Of a DNA stretch of 64,000 nt, positions 31,354 to 42,864 are shown one piece after another (position 1 is the first letter of the stretch; every line of letters begins with the position of its first letter). The stretch covers positions 19,674,589-19,738,588 of the forward strand of contig CM077822.1 of the NCBI GenBank assembly GCA_039720395.1. The letters run 5' to 3'. Source of the DNA: Liquidambar formosana. Taxonomy: Eukaryota; Streptophyta; Magnoliopsida; Saxifragales; Altingiaceae. The position numbers were made by a program, and so were the translations under genes. The notes below the pieces were generated by a model. That model did not search any database. It was not told the origin of the DNA and saw only the letters and a list, made by a program, of their open reading frames with translations.

Positions 31354-32040
31354 ATGGGAGGCTCTAGACAAATTTTTAGGAGGGTTTTTGAGAGTTATGA
31401 GTGCTGAAGCAAAATCTGAGTTCAAGTGCTTTGGCTTGGATCCATTGCTCTCCTGAGGCATGTGAGGCTTGAAACGAACCTCTTGACTGCTGCTACATAT
31501 TTTTTGGGATCCTCAAGTTCATGTGTTCCGCTTCAACTATGAAGAACTGTGCCCAACCATGGAGGAATTCTGTGCATTGTATGGAGTTTCAACGGTAGTC
31601 CTTCATTCTCCCTACTCCTCGCCCAAGCTTTCTTACTTCTTTCTCCAATCTACTGGGATTCACTCACATATGCCTCTACGTTTGTAAAGGACCATATGGT
31701 AGACTTGATGAAATTGGCAACCTCTTTTTTAGCTTGTGGATAGTAAAGGCATTCTGAATTTTACCTTTCCTATTAAGCATGCTCTTGCCTTTTTGCCTCA
31801 TTGGCGTTTCCTTATTTCCACTGGTACTCACATGTTCCCGTTCAAATCTGTGACTTGATTCCTCTCCTTGCCAGGGCCATAACTTGATTCCCATGGTGCT
31901 AGCTGAAACCCTGAATGGTTTGGATAAAGTCCATGAGGACCCAAAGGTTCCTTAGGATGAGCCCTATTATACTACAGATGTGTTGCTTGAAAGACTGAAT
32001 TTCTTGTCACCAGTTGCCATACACCATACAAGCCCCAGCA
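31354..32040 (+). pseudogene. Broken copy of antisense gene 1 (element C), cut by the gap
   Basis: From ATG 31354 the sequence aligns with the start of the 431-codon gene (ATGGGAGGCTC, GAAGAACTGTGCCCAACC, TCTGTGCATTGTATGGAG), but several frameshifts and stops break it, the first near 31455. It ends at the N run. It lies on the + strand because element C is reversed; relative to its own element it is still antisense. Confidence 0.8.
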
Positions 32041-32140
32041 NNNNNNNNNNNNNNNNNNNNNNNNNNNNNNNNNNNNNNNNNNNNNNNNNNNNNNNNNNNN
32101 NNNNNNNNNNNNNNNNNNNNNNNNNNNNNNNNNNNNNNNN
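32041..32140. other. Assembly gap of 100 N
   Basis: A run of exactly 100 N, the usual placeholder for a gap of unknown size. Left of it is a reversed element, right of it a forward LTR, so the true junction is unknown. Confidence 0.99.
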
Positions 32141-32477
32141 TTCTATCAATTCTCTTTTGATCAAATAAGGAAACCTAGGGTTTTTACCATAGGTTTGTAT
32201 TAGGATTTAACCTTAGTTCTAATCGAACTACGTGGACTTTGATCCATGTATTTCGTTGCATGGTACGTAGGCGCTCTTTGTGAGGCTCAAGTCTGTTCTA
32301 GGATCCAAGCATCCTAGGTTTATTTTTGTTTTGTTTTCTTCTTTTTCTTTTTCTGTTTTTATGTGCTTATTATGCATGGATGGATGAATGAAATATATGA
32401 TATGCATGCAATTCTTGTGATGATATACTTGCTGATTTTTGTATGGAAAGATCTTGATTTAGCCCAAATGAACTGAG

Positions 32478-34169
32478 TGTTAGGATTATGCCCTAGAGCC
32501 AATCATAGAGATGATTGTTTAGGGATTAGGAACAATCAATTGATTTCATTTATATATGTCACATTTATTATTGATTTAATAAAAGGGCTTATTCTATTAT
32601 GTTTATATGCATCATTAATATTTACATAATATGTCCATGGAGTTAGAGTTGAGAATATGAAATTACAAAGGGTTGTAATTTTGAGACTGTAAATATATCT
32701 CTGTACTAAACTCCTAAATCATTCCTAGTTGAAGGTTCACTATGATGGACAGTAATGAACCATAGGACTAGCACTTGTTAGGTTGACTCTATAGGAGGAT
32801 AGCTAGTCTCAAGCTATTTCTGTGGAGACACTACAACCAACAAGTGGGTGCCTATTATAAGAATAGGTACACTGAATGTGACCAAAGATATGAGATAAAC
32901 TGAATAGAGTTTTAACCTGCCTGTCAATCAGTTTCTCATTGTTATAGTGGTACAAGTAATCCTTAGACCTGAGACACCATGGTTGTCTTATACATGTAGC
33001 TTTAGAAGTTTGATAACACTAAGTGCAGATCCTATTCAGGGGTCTGTAAGGGTGTTCATTGGCCCTACTGCTATGTGTGTGAAGGCATGTGAGTGATCAA
33101 CAAGGAATCCATCACTCTCAGGAAAAAGAGAGTGAATGTCTCATACAGCATTCATTGAATATAACTCATTAAATCCATGGGCCCATGGTAGAATGAATAT
33201 GGAAAGGAGTTTCCATAAGTTCATCATTGAGTTGATATTAATGAATGAGTATAAAGTAATTGAACTAGGGACTTGACAGACTTCCATGTCCTATTAGTTT
33301 AATTAGAGACATTGTGTTGATGGAAGGATGGAATTGTAACCTGTAAACTATAACAGAAGGGTTCTTTGTAAATGACTATTCACCTCATTAAGGACCACAC
33401 CATGAGCCATATGCTAGGTGTTACTCATGGTTAGTAGAAGCCCTAATTGATATAAATGAGTTATAATCAATTAGGGAATTGAAAGGAGTTTCAATTAGAC
33501 CCTTAATGGAAAGTGTTCCATTGTGCACAACTTGTGCTGTTCCTACTACTTGATGATGTGAACCCAATGGGTCACACACTGATCATGCTAAGAGAGCTTG
33601 ATTGTCTATGAGAGAAAGGGTATAAGTGATTAAAGAAAAGTTCTTTAAGGGGCTAATTTGTATTTGATGCAAACTAGTGGGCTAATTGTGTAATTAAAAG
33701 TAATTACACAAATTAGATTAGGGTTTGGAATCCCCCCTTGGCCGGCCCTATTAGTGGGCTATATAATGCCCACTATAAGGTGATGACATCATCACAATCA
33801 CTCCTCCCCAAGGGCTGGCTGAAAATTACAGCTCTCCCTCTCTCTCTCTCTTTCTTCTCCACCTCTAGCAACAACAAGGAAGAAGAAGGAAAGGACTTCA
33901 AGTTCAAGCTAGGTGTGGATACTGTTGGAGGCAGCACACTTGGGCTGCTCATTCACCGCTGTCCGGAGACAAAGCTTGGGGCAAAAAGGAGAAGACAAAG
34001 CTTGGAGCATAAAGGAGAAGACATTAATCAACTGTAAGTAATCCCAACTCTCTTGGTAGTTAGGGTTTATGTTTTTGTATTATGCATAATCGGATTCATG
34101 GGTTTGGGAATCGTAGGAAAATTTTAATTCCGCCCTTTGTAGTTTTCCTCCCTAGTTAGATTCCCAACA
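32478..34169 (+). repeat. 5' LTR of the copia element (1692 bp)
   Basis: A TATA box TATATAATG begins at 33760, followed by a CT-rich leader. The element's start site should lie about 30 bp after the box. A 99-codon ORF at 33738 reads through the TATA box and is repeated at 41608; I do not regard it as a gene. Confidence 0.95.
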
Positions 34170-34170
34170 G

Positions 34171-34183
34171 TGGTATCAGAGCC
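34171..34183 (+). other. Primer binding site of the copia element
   Basis: TGGTATCAGAGCC, one base after the LTR, is the standard plant initiator-Met tRNA primer site. Confidence 0.93.
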
Positions 34184-37100
34184 ATGGTTATGCCTAATAC
34201 AAACTGCATATGGGCTATAATTCATGGTAAATTGATTGGTTAATAAATCTGGAATTTATGTTCATGCATTAGAATGGTTTCCCTCTCATGGCAAAACCTA
34301 GGGTTATTGAACCCTAGGTTAGTTCTCCTTCTACTCCTCTTCTAAAATAGTTTTAGGGCTGCTGGTTATTCAAAAGTTGAATGGGGATTGAGTTTGGAGA
34401 AGATGATGAACAGTTTTTATGATAGTCATGAAAAATCGTCATCTTGTTTTGCATGCCGAAATCAGAGTTCTTCTCCAAAATTTTCAAGCCATATATGGTT
34501 AGAAAGCTCTTCGAATCAGCTTTACAACCCAACAAACGGTTCGTCGATCCGAGTTTTGTAGTGAAAGTTATGAATTTTTTACTACAGGCTGTCAGGGAAG
34601 ACAGTTTTGCTCGGGAATGATGTAACAGCCACAATTGTGAGTTTTTGATGGAGATCAAAAGCATGGCAATGGTTGCCACCACTTGGGTTATGTTCTAGAC
34701 ATGGTAGGAAAGGGTTCCCAAGCATTTGGATGCATCATAATTGGATTATGATTCTAGAACAGAAGGAAGAAGGAGAAGACCACCATGTTTGAATCTGGGT
34801 TTTAGAACCCTAGGGTTCTTGCTACTGTTATGATCAGATACTTCTGTAAAATTGATGAATAATCATTATAGGATGATGATATATGATGTATAGATCATAT
34901 TCTTTAATAATCAAAGGAGTCTTGATGCATAAAGAATCAAAAAGTTTGATTTCTTGGAAGAACACAGCAGGCTGTTTTTCTGCAGAAAGTCATCAATGGA
35001 GTTTTGTTCATATCTTGAGCTAGGGAACTCCAAATTGCATGAAACCAATTTTATTAGTTTCCTAAGACATGTAGGATACTAGGAAAAATAATTTGGTAGC
35101 CTGAATTAATCATCTTGCTGGGTTTTAAATCAATTTGTGATCATGGACAGTATGCTGTCAAATTCTGGACAGCCTACTGTTCTTGAATTGTTTAGAACAA
35201 TTGGGGATGATTTGATCATCCAAACCACTTCAATTAGCTTAGTAATTCATGTAGGGACATGATACAAAAGCTGGTTTTGTTGGTGGAGTCGAATTGATTA
35301 AGTTTTAGAAACTTTTGTGACCTTTGAGGTCCTCCCATGGTGGTGCCAGCAAGGGTTCTTGAAACCCTAATGTTCTTTGAAGAAGACAGCCCTCTTGGCC
35401 ACTCCACACGTGTCCATGGGCTTGGCCCACACCCTAGCTTGAGTCCCCCTTTGCTGGCCATGGCCTCCCATGGCCTGGCCAATCCATGGCAGCCTTGCTA
35501 AGCCATGGCAGCCCACTAATGTGGCGGCATGAAACCCTAATTCCCATTAATGATGAAACCCTAATTCATTAATTGCATTAATTAAAAACCCTAATTTGGC
35601 TATTAATTACCTTAATTAAAGTGTTTAATGATTGGTCATTAATTGACCAATCATGGTTATTAATCATTAGGGTATAATTAAGTGCATTTATAATGTCTAG
35701 GGTTTAGGGTTTAGGAAACCCTAATTCATATTAATTAAACCCTAATTCTATTAATGCATTAATTAATAACTAAACCTAGTAATTAATGTGTCTAACCTAG
35801 GGTTAAATGATTGGTCATTAATGACCAATCATGATCATTAATGGTTTAGTAATTAATCATTGGCATTTAATAGGTTTAAGGTTTAGGGTTTTAGAAACCC
35901 TAATTAGTGCATATTAATTAGGAGTAATTAATATCCTAGGTGGCATTAATTAAACCCTAATCCTAATCATTAATATCGTATAAACCTAGGGTTTAAATGA
36001 TTGGTCATTAATTGACCAATCATAAGGCATTTAATGCATTAGGGTTACACTTAGGGTTTAGAGTTAATGCATTTAGGGTTTAGGGTTTTAGGAAACCCTA
36101 ATGCACTAATTAATTAATAAAATGATTTTATTTAATTCCGAAATTGATTATTTAATTAATGGTGATTAATTTTATATTGTTTTAAATGGTTTAAAACACA
36201 ATTTAGGATTAAATAAAAATCTGGAAATTTTAATTAAATAAAATTGTTTTGTTTAATTAAAAAGATTCTAATATTTGATATTAGAGTTTAATTAGGGGAC
36301 TTTATATGTTTCAATTGATTTGATTAATTGAAATTAAATGTCTTAAATGTTAAGACTTAATTAATTCAAGAATTTATGCATATCCTAATAAGATTAGGAC
36401 ACATTAATGAGATTAATGAAAACCAATCAATAGAGTTACCATAAATGCCCATATGTTTATTGCTTACAGTTATTTCCTTTATTATGCAATGTGATTGTAT
36501 GGTTATGGATGGATGATGATTATGGACTATACCCTTAAACCAATTGTGATTGGCCGTCTTATGAATGGGTTGTATTATTTTCAAGAGTTGTAATTTTATT
36601 ATGGTGATGTATTATTTATTTGGGGCTTGCATGCCACCTTCTTCTCTCTCTCTATCATTCTCTTATGTACCCCACATTCCCCTTATGTATCCCTTTCTTT
36701 AAAATTATGTAAATGTTATGTAATCGAGAGTGCACTAAGGAACATGGTGGACCTAAAGGAGCATGGTGGAGCCCAACAAGCCTATGGTGGAGACCATCAA
36801 GCTAATGGAGGAGATTGAAGGACTTGAAAGCTTGGAGAAGACTTTCAAGAGAGCATGCTATGTTTTGAATGAATGTTTTACGATCACCTACACCCACCTT
36901 AGACCTAGGATTCAATTCATTGGCTTGGATTGAATCCTCTTAAAGTCCATAATCATCATAGTGGGAGCTTTTAATGAGATTAATAGAGATAGCTCCAAAT
37001 CCAAAGATCGTTATATGTCACCTTATAGGGACTAATATCGATAAGTGGATTACATATATATAATGTTGTTATATATTTCTTATTTAAATGCATGAGATGT

Positions 37101-37718
37101 ATGTTAGATTAGTTATTTTGATGAGACCCTTAAAACCCCTCTATTTTAATATTAAGTTGGAAATGGAGAATACATTAGGGAATGGATTCTTCATTGCCTT
37201 CCATCATTATAGGATCATCTAACGTCCCTTAATGTGGGTACCTGGCTGCAGACATGTAGGAGCTACCCATATTAAAGACATTACTTGAAACTATCACATA
37301 TATAGATATCATGGGGTGCCTAAGCTGGTATATACCAAGAAACTAACATGTGAGGTATATATTTGGTGAAACATACCTGTGTGAATGATGGGCCTAACTT
37401 AACTAGGGAAGTATTCCAAGAAACTAACATGTGAGGAATATGTACCCTAGAGGCAAAAATGATTGGAACTTGCTTATGAAGCAATAGACAAAGAGTTGTC
37501 TTCTTACTGTGGGTTAGAAGTCAAGAAACTAACATGTGAGGCTTCTAGGTCATAGTGGGACCCCAATCCCCATTAGGAATAAGATTCCCGAATTCCATTA
37601 GAGGGTGTATGGAATTTGATAAAATAGTGGGAGGTACCATATGATTAAAGACCCGATCATTATGGATTAAAAATGAAATCTAATTCTCTATTTTAATTTT
37701 TATATGTAGTTCATTAGA
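34184..37718 (+). other. 3.5-kb non-coding leader of the copia element
   Basis: Unusually long for copia. The part 35520-36130 is packed with AAACCCTAA and TTAGGGTTT motifs, which resemble the plant telomere unit but are scattered and not tandem. It also has three copies of a palindrome built on ATTGGTCATTAATTGACCAAT (35631, 35810, 36000). Around 37300-37560 a phrase AAGAAACTAACATGTGAGG recurs three or four times. No coding region is credible. Confidence 0.7.
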
Positions 37719-38266
37719 ATGGCTCACCTCAACCCGTTATCCAAATTATTGGACACCAACCGTTTGACTGGACCAAATTGTCTTGATTGGCTTAGGAATC
37801 TAAAAATTGTTTTGGATTCCAAGAATCTTACCTATGCACTTCATAATCCACTTCCCATTGCTCCTGCTGAGGTTACAACTCAGCAAAAGAAAGACGCTTA
37901 CCAGAAGCGCATGGACGACGATCTCATGGCAAGGTGCTATATGATGGTATTTATGAGTCTCGAGCTTAAGAAGCAACATGAGTCCATGGGAAGTGCTTAC
38001 GAGATTTTTATCAACATACAAGAATTGTAAGGGAAAGAATTCTTGCTTGAATTTAATGAAGCTGCTACTTCCAAGTCTAAGCTCAAGCCCAAGGGCAAGG
38101 GCATAGGCAAGGGCAAGAGTACCCGAAGGAAGAAGAAAGGTAACAACAAAGCCAAAGGAACCTGTTTTCACTGTGGCAAAGATGGGCACTAGAAACGTAA
38201 CTGTCGGGAGTATCTGGATACTCTAAAGAACCAACCTTTGGAAGGTATGGATCATGCTCTAAACTA
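37719..38266 (+). pseudogene. Copia gag remnant
   Basis: The first frame (MAHLNPLSKLLDTNRLTG) looks like the start of a plant copia Gag. It is open for 103 codons and then broken. Further on, a lysine-rich stretch leads to a zinc knuckle (CFHCGKDGH) that is cut by an in-frame stop before the last cysteine. A large internal part of Gag is missing, because the zinc finger comes only about 150 codons after the start. Confidence 0.85.
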
Positions 38267-38700
38267 AATGTTAGTTCTGCTTCCACTGCTTCCACTTGGG
38301 TACTTAATTCTGATGCGAATTGTGATTCCATGCAGAATCTAGTGGGAAGCAGAAGACAGAGTAAAGGCAGATCAACTCTACAAGTGGGGAATGGAGCAAA
38401 CGTTGCTGCATTAGCTGTGGGGCTTGTTGCTTGACTCTACCTAATGGAGTAGTTTAGAAATAATAGTTGGCTATCTTTACAATCCAGAAGTTATTAGAAA
38501 CATTAATTTTATTTCAGTTTTATCTAAACGAGGTTTTAGTTTGATTTAATAAATGTTTTCTATTAAATGAAGAGTTCATTACTTCTGGAGTTTATGTGGA
38601 TGGCCTTTATTTTCTAAACTTTATTGCAAATATGAATTGCAATGGAGCATGATAGTTCTAAATTGAATGCTAATAAACCTAAGAGAACAAGATATACATA

Positions 38701-39240
38701 ATGATGTATGTAGAAGTTTCTCTTACTTTACAACCTTTACCAATGATTCATTCTAGGTTTGGGTGTGTATACTTAATGAAGTACAAGTCTGAAATATTTG
38801 AAAGGTTCAAAGAATTCAGATATGAAGTAGAGAAACAAATCGGTAAAAGTATTAAAGCTCTTCAATTGGATCAAGGAGGCAAATATTTAACCGGTCAATT
38901 TTCAGATCAACTTGTTCAAACGGGCATTCAATCACAATGGACACCTCTTAGAACACCATAATTTAATGGTGTGTCAGAAAAGAGGAATAGAACCTTATTG
39001 GATATGGTTAGGTCCATGATAAGTTACAACGACCTAATATTATCCTTGTTAGGATATGCCCTAGAAATTGCCACGTACCTGTGAAACAGAGTTCAAACCA
39101 AGGCTGTCCCTTAGGACCTATATGAGATATGGAAAGGGAAGCACCAAACCTTAAGCATGTTAAGGTATGGGGGTTGCACTGCATATGTAGAGACACATGA
39201 TGTAACCAAATTGGAAATCAAGATAACTTGAACGTAAGTT
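38701..39240 (+). pseudogene. Copia integrase fragment
   Basis: Matches the integrase core: GCVYLMKYKSEIFERFKEF, then ALQLDQGGKYL, then SQWTPLRTP, continuing after a stop into RNRTLLDMVRSM and GYALEIA. The second catalytic aspartate region (normally SDxGGEY) reads LDQGGKY. Several stops and frameshifts are present, and the region up to the first catalytic residue is missing. Confidence 0.85.
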
Positions 39241-40334
39241 TGTGGATTATCCCAAATAGAGTTTAGGATACTAAGTCTATTATACTGATAAACAAAAGGT
39301 GTTTTGTTTATATGTTTGCAATCTTTCTTGAAAAAGAGTTTATTCAAGAAGGCAGCAACAACAGGAAAATAGAACTCAAAGAGTTGTCTAATGAGACACA
39401 AACCGACATTGATGCAACCCCTGTCCCTGTTGAGACAGAACCCATTATTGTACCATGATTGTACAAAGGGTTAGTGGGAGTGCGATCATATTTTGGTCCT
39501 ATAAGTAAATGACGTTCTACTTATTAGGGAATAATGTAGAGACGTTGTCAACAGTGAAAAATTAGTTTTTCACAAAGTTTCTCCATAAAAGATTTGGAAG
39601 AAGCATCCTATATTCTAGGAATAGAGGTCTATAGAGATAGATCTTAAAGGATGCTAAGTCTCTCCCAATTGAAGTACATAGACAAGATTTTGAAAGAGTT
39701 CAAAATGCATGATTCCAAAAGGAGGTCTAATTCCTGTCAGACATGGAATCAAGTTGTCTATAACTAAAAGACCAGATATCAGTTTTGCTGTAAATGTTAC
39801 GAGCAGATATCAGGTAGACCCAGATAAGGTATACTGGGAAGAAGTCAAAGCTATCCTTAAGTACTTGGGAAGAACTAAGGACCCATGCTTTGTCTATGGA
39901 GAAAGAAACTTAGAAATGGTTGGTATAACGGATTCAGATTTTCAATCTGACGATGATGATAGGAGATCAACATCGAGGTATGTTCTCACCTTAAATGGTG
40001 GAGCTGTAAATTTGAGCTCATTGCTGCATGTTTGGATGAGTAAGTTCATTGCAGAACTAGGAGTGGTTCCTAACATTGAGAAGCCTTTACTATTGTTTTT
40101 GTGAGAACAATAAGGCTAGTGCTCAAGACAAGGATCCACGGTCTCATCAAAAGTCCAAACTTTAAGCGGCGATTCCAAGTGATTAGAGAGATCATTGGAA
40201 GTGATGACATATACATATAGAAGTTCAATACAACAGAGAATAAAGAATACCCCTTCACTAAGGCTATAACCCAAGTGTGTTGGATCACCACCGACAGGAT
40301 ATGGGTATGAGATACATGGTGGATTGGCTATAGT
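39241..40334 (+). pseudogene. Copia RT/RNase H remnants
   Basis: Short stretches recall the linker before RT (39330-39460). From about 39700 the end of RT and RNase H can be read (TKRPDISFAVN, AILKYLGRTKD, GITDSDFQSDDDDRRSTSRYV), followed by a decayed C-terminus with several stops. The catalytic RT core (YVDD) is not found, so it is deleted. Confidence 0.8.
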
Positions 40335-40347
40335 GCAAGTGGGAGAT
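40335..40347 (+). other. Polypurine tract of the copia element
   Basis: GCAAGTGGGAGAT directly precedes the 3' LTR; this is the common copia plus-strand primer sequence. Confidence 0.9.
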
Positions 40348-42039
40348 TGTTAGGATTATGCCCTAGAGCCAATCATAGAGATGATTGTTTAGGGATTAGG
40401 AACAATCAATTGATTTCATTTATATATGTCACATTTATTATTGATTTAATAAAAGGGCTTATTCTATTATGTTTATATGCATCATTAATATTTACATAAT
40501 ATGTCCATGGAGTTAGAGTTGAGAATATGAAATTACAAAGGGTTGTAATTTTGAGACTGTAAATATATCTCTGTACTAAACTCCTAAATCATTCCTAGTT
40601 GAAGGTTCACTATGATGGACAGTAATGAACCATAGGACTAGCACTTGTTAGGTTGACTCTATAGGAGGATAGCTAGTCTCAAGCTATTTGTGTGGAGACA
40701 CTACAACCAACAAGTGGGTGCCTATTATAAGAATAGGTACACTGAATGTGACCAAAGATATGAGATAAACTGAATAGAGTTTTAACCTGCCTGTCAATCA
40801 GTTTCTCATTGTTATAGTGGTACAAGTAATCCTTAGACCTGAGACACCATGGTTGTCTTATACATGTAGCTTTAGAAGTTTGATAACACTAAGTGCAGAT
40901 CCTATTCAGGGGTCTGTAAGGGTGTTCATTGGCCCTACTGCTATGTGTGTGAAGGCATGTGAGTGATCAACAAGGAATCCATCACTCTCAGGAAAAAGAG
41001 AGTGAATGTCTCATACAGCATTCATTGAATATAACTCATTAAATCCATGGGCCCATGGTAGAATGAATATGGAAAGGAGTTTCCATAAGTTCATCATTGA
41101 GTTGATATTAATGAATGAGTATAAAGTAATTGAACTAGGGACTTGACAGACTTCCATGTCCTATTAGTTTAATTAGAGACATTGTGTTGATGGAAGGATG
41201 GAATTGTAACCTGTAAACTATAACAGAAGGGTTCTTTGTAAATGACTATTCACCTCATTAAGGACCACACCATGAGCCATATGCTAGGTGTTACTCATGG
41301 TTAGTAGAAGCCCTAATTGATATAAATGAGTTATAATCAATTAGGGAATTGAAAGGAGTTTCAATTAGACCCTTAATGGAAAGTGTTCCATTGTGCACAA
41401 CTTGTGCTGTTCCTACTACTTGATGATGTGAACCCAATGGGTCACACACTGATCATGCTAAGAGAGCTTGATTGTCTATGAGAGAAAGGGTATAAGTGAT
41501 TAAAGAAAAGTTCTTTAAGGGGCTAATTTGTATTTGATGCAAACTAGTGGGCTAATTGTGTAATTAAAAGTAATTACACAAATTAGATTAGGGTTTGGAA
41601 TCCCCCCTTGGCCGGCCCTATTAGTGGGCTATATAATGCCCACTATAAGGTGATGACATCATCACAATCACTCCTCCCCAAGGGCTGGCTGAAAATTACA
41701 GCTCTCCCTCTCTCTCTCTCTTTCTTCTCCACCTCTAGCAACAACAAGGAAGAAGAAGGAAAGGACTTCAAGTTCAAGCTAGGTGTGGATACTGTTGGAG
41801 GCAGCACACTTGGGCTGCTCATTCACCGCTGTCCGGAGACAAAGCTTGGGGCAAAAAGGAGAAGACAAAGCTTGGAGCATAAAGGAGAAGACATTAATCA
41901 ACTGTAAGTAATCCCAACTCTCTTGGTAGTTAGGGTTTATGTTTTTGTATTATGCATAATCGGATTCATGGGTTTGGGAATCGTAGGAAAATTTTAATTC
42001 CGCCCTTTGTAGTTTTCCTCCCTAGTTAGATTCCCAACA
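40348..42039 (+). repeat. 3' LTR of the copia element (1692 bp)
   Basis: A constant offset of 7870 bp from the 5' LTR, with one difference seen (G40690). TATA box at 41630. Ends GATTCCCAACA and is followed by CTGAG. Confidence 0.95.
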
Positions 42040-42315
42040 CTGAGAGACCGAAAGGGTGACATGGGTGCCTATAGGCTTTGCCTAGAACCTTCCCATGTCA
42101 TAACTTAGCCTCCGAATCCCCGATTTCTTTGGTTTTCAAAAGATTGGTTTTTGCCTTTCCTTTTTTATGGAGTCATTCAAATTGTTTTCCTAAAACAAAC
42201 TATTTTTAGGGTTTTCCTTGTTTCCTTTAAAAAATAAGGTGGCGACTCCTTTCCTTTTTCTTTTTCAAACCCATTTTCTTTCAATCCCTTGTGGGCCCAA
42301 TTTCCGGGGTTCACA

Positions 42316-42833
42316 CATAGTTAATCCCATGACTTGTTGGATGACTACATGTATATAATGTTAAGATGTTATGATATTATTAAGGGTCTTTTATTTGATT
42401 GTGGTGGTTTTAGTGGTTGTTTGAGATTAAGGAATGTTTGAACATGTTATTATGGCTTGGGTTTGAGTATTTTTGAAGTTATAATTGATTAGAATGGAAG
42501 GAGATTCCATTTTTACCAATTTTGGGAGTTTTAGGAATTTTTTAGCATATATACACTTTCAGACATCTGAATGTACAATTTTAGTCGTTTGAATGTACAT
42601 TTCGGACGTCCCAAATGTACAACTCAGACATTCGAAAGTTCCAGAGAGCATTTTTTTTTAGATGCACACCTTCAGATGTTTGAATGTACACTTTTAGATG
42701 TCTGAATGTTGCGAAAGACAGTTTTTATATGTGTTTGGAAAATAACGCATGTGCCCCAGGTGTTTTAAAACTCCCAAACCCTAACCCATACACTCATTTT
42801 CTGGTTTTTAAAGTGTTTAGAAGAGAGAGAGCT

Positions 42834-42864
<31 letters not shown>

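Larger units (their letters stand above)
32478..42039 (+). mobile_element. Young non-autonomous Ty1/copia element with target duplication CTGAG
   Basis: 9562 bp bounded by 1692-bp LTRs (TGTTAGGATTATGCCC to GATTCCCAACA), with CTGAG on both sides (32473-32477 and 42040-42044). It has an initiator-tRNA primer site and a GCAAGTGGGAGAT plus-strand primer. By eye the LTRs differ at one base (C32820 versus G40690), so it inserted recently. Its coding region is a ruin: a gag remnant, an integrase fragment and an RNase H fragment, with protease and most of RT missing. It must therefore have been moved by proteins supplied in trans. Confidence 0.96.
32141..42315 (+). repeat. LTR D, partial, split by a copia insertion
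   Basis: 32141-32477 and 42040-42315 together give the last part of a Tat-like LTR: AACTACGTGGACTTTGATCC, GGTACGTAGGCGC, GGTGGCGACTCC and the end GGGGTTCACA at 42315. The 5' part is lost in the gap. No PBS follows, so it is a 3' LTR or solo LTR of the family; CATAG after it would be target duplication. Confidence 0.85.

Noticed and set aside
33738..34037. 99-codon ORF, identical again at 41608-41907
   Set aside because: Identity reflects duplicated LTRs. The frame reads through the TATA box and the CT-rich leader.
35520..36130. Interstitial telomere array
   Set aside because: The AAACCCTAA words are scattered with irregular spacing and are not a tandem (TTTAGGG)n run.
39048..39063. TGTTAGGATATGCCC looks like the start of another copia LTR
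   Set aside because: It falls in the integrase fragment and encodes the LLGYALE segment normal for copia integrase; no LTR sequence or target duplication follows.
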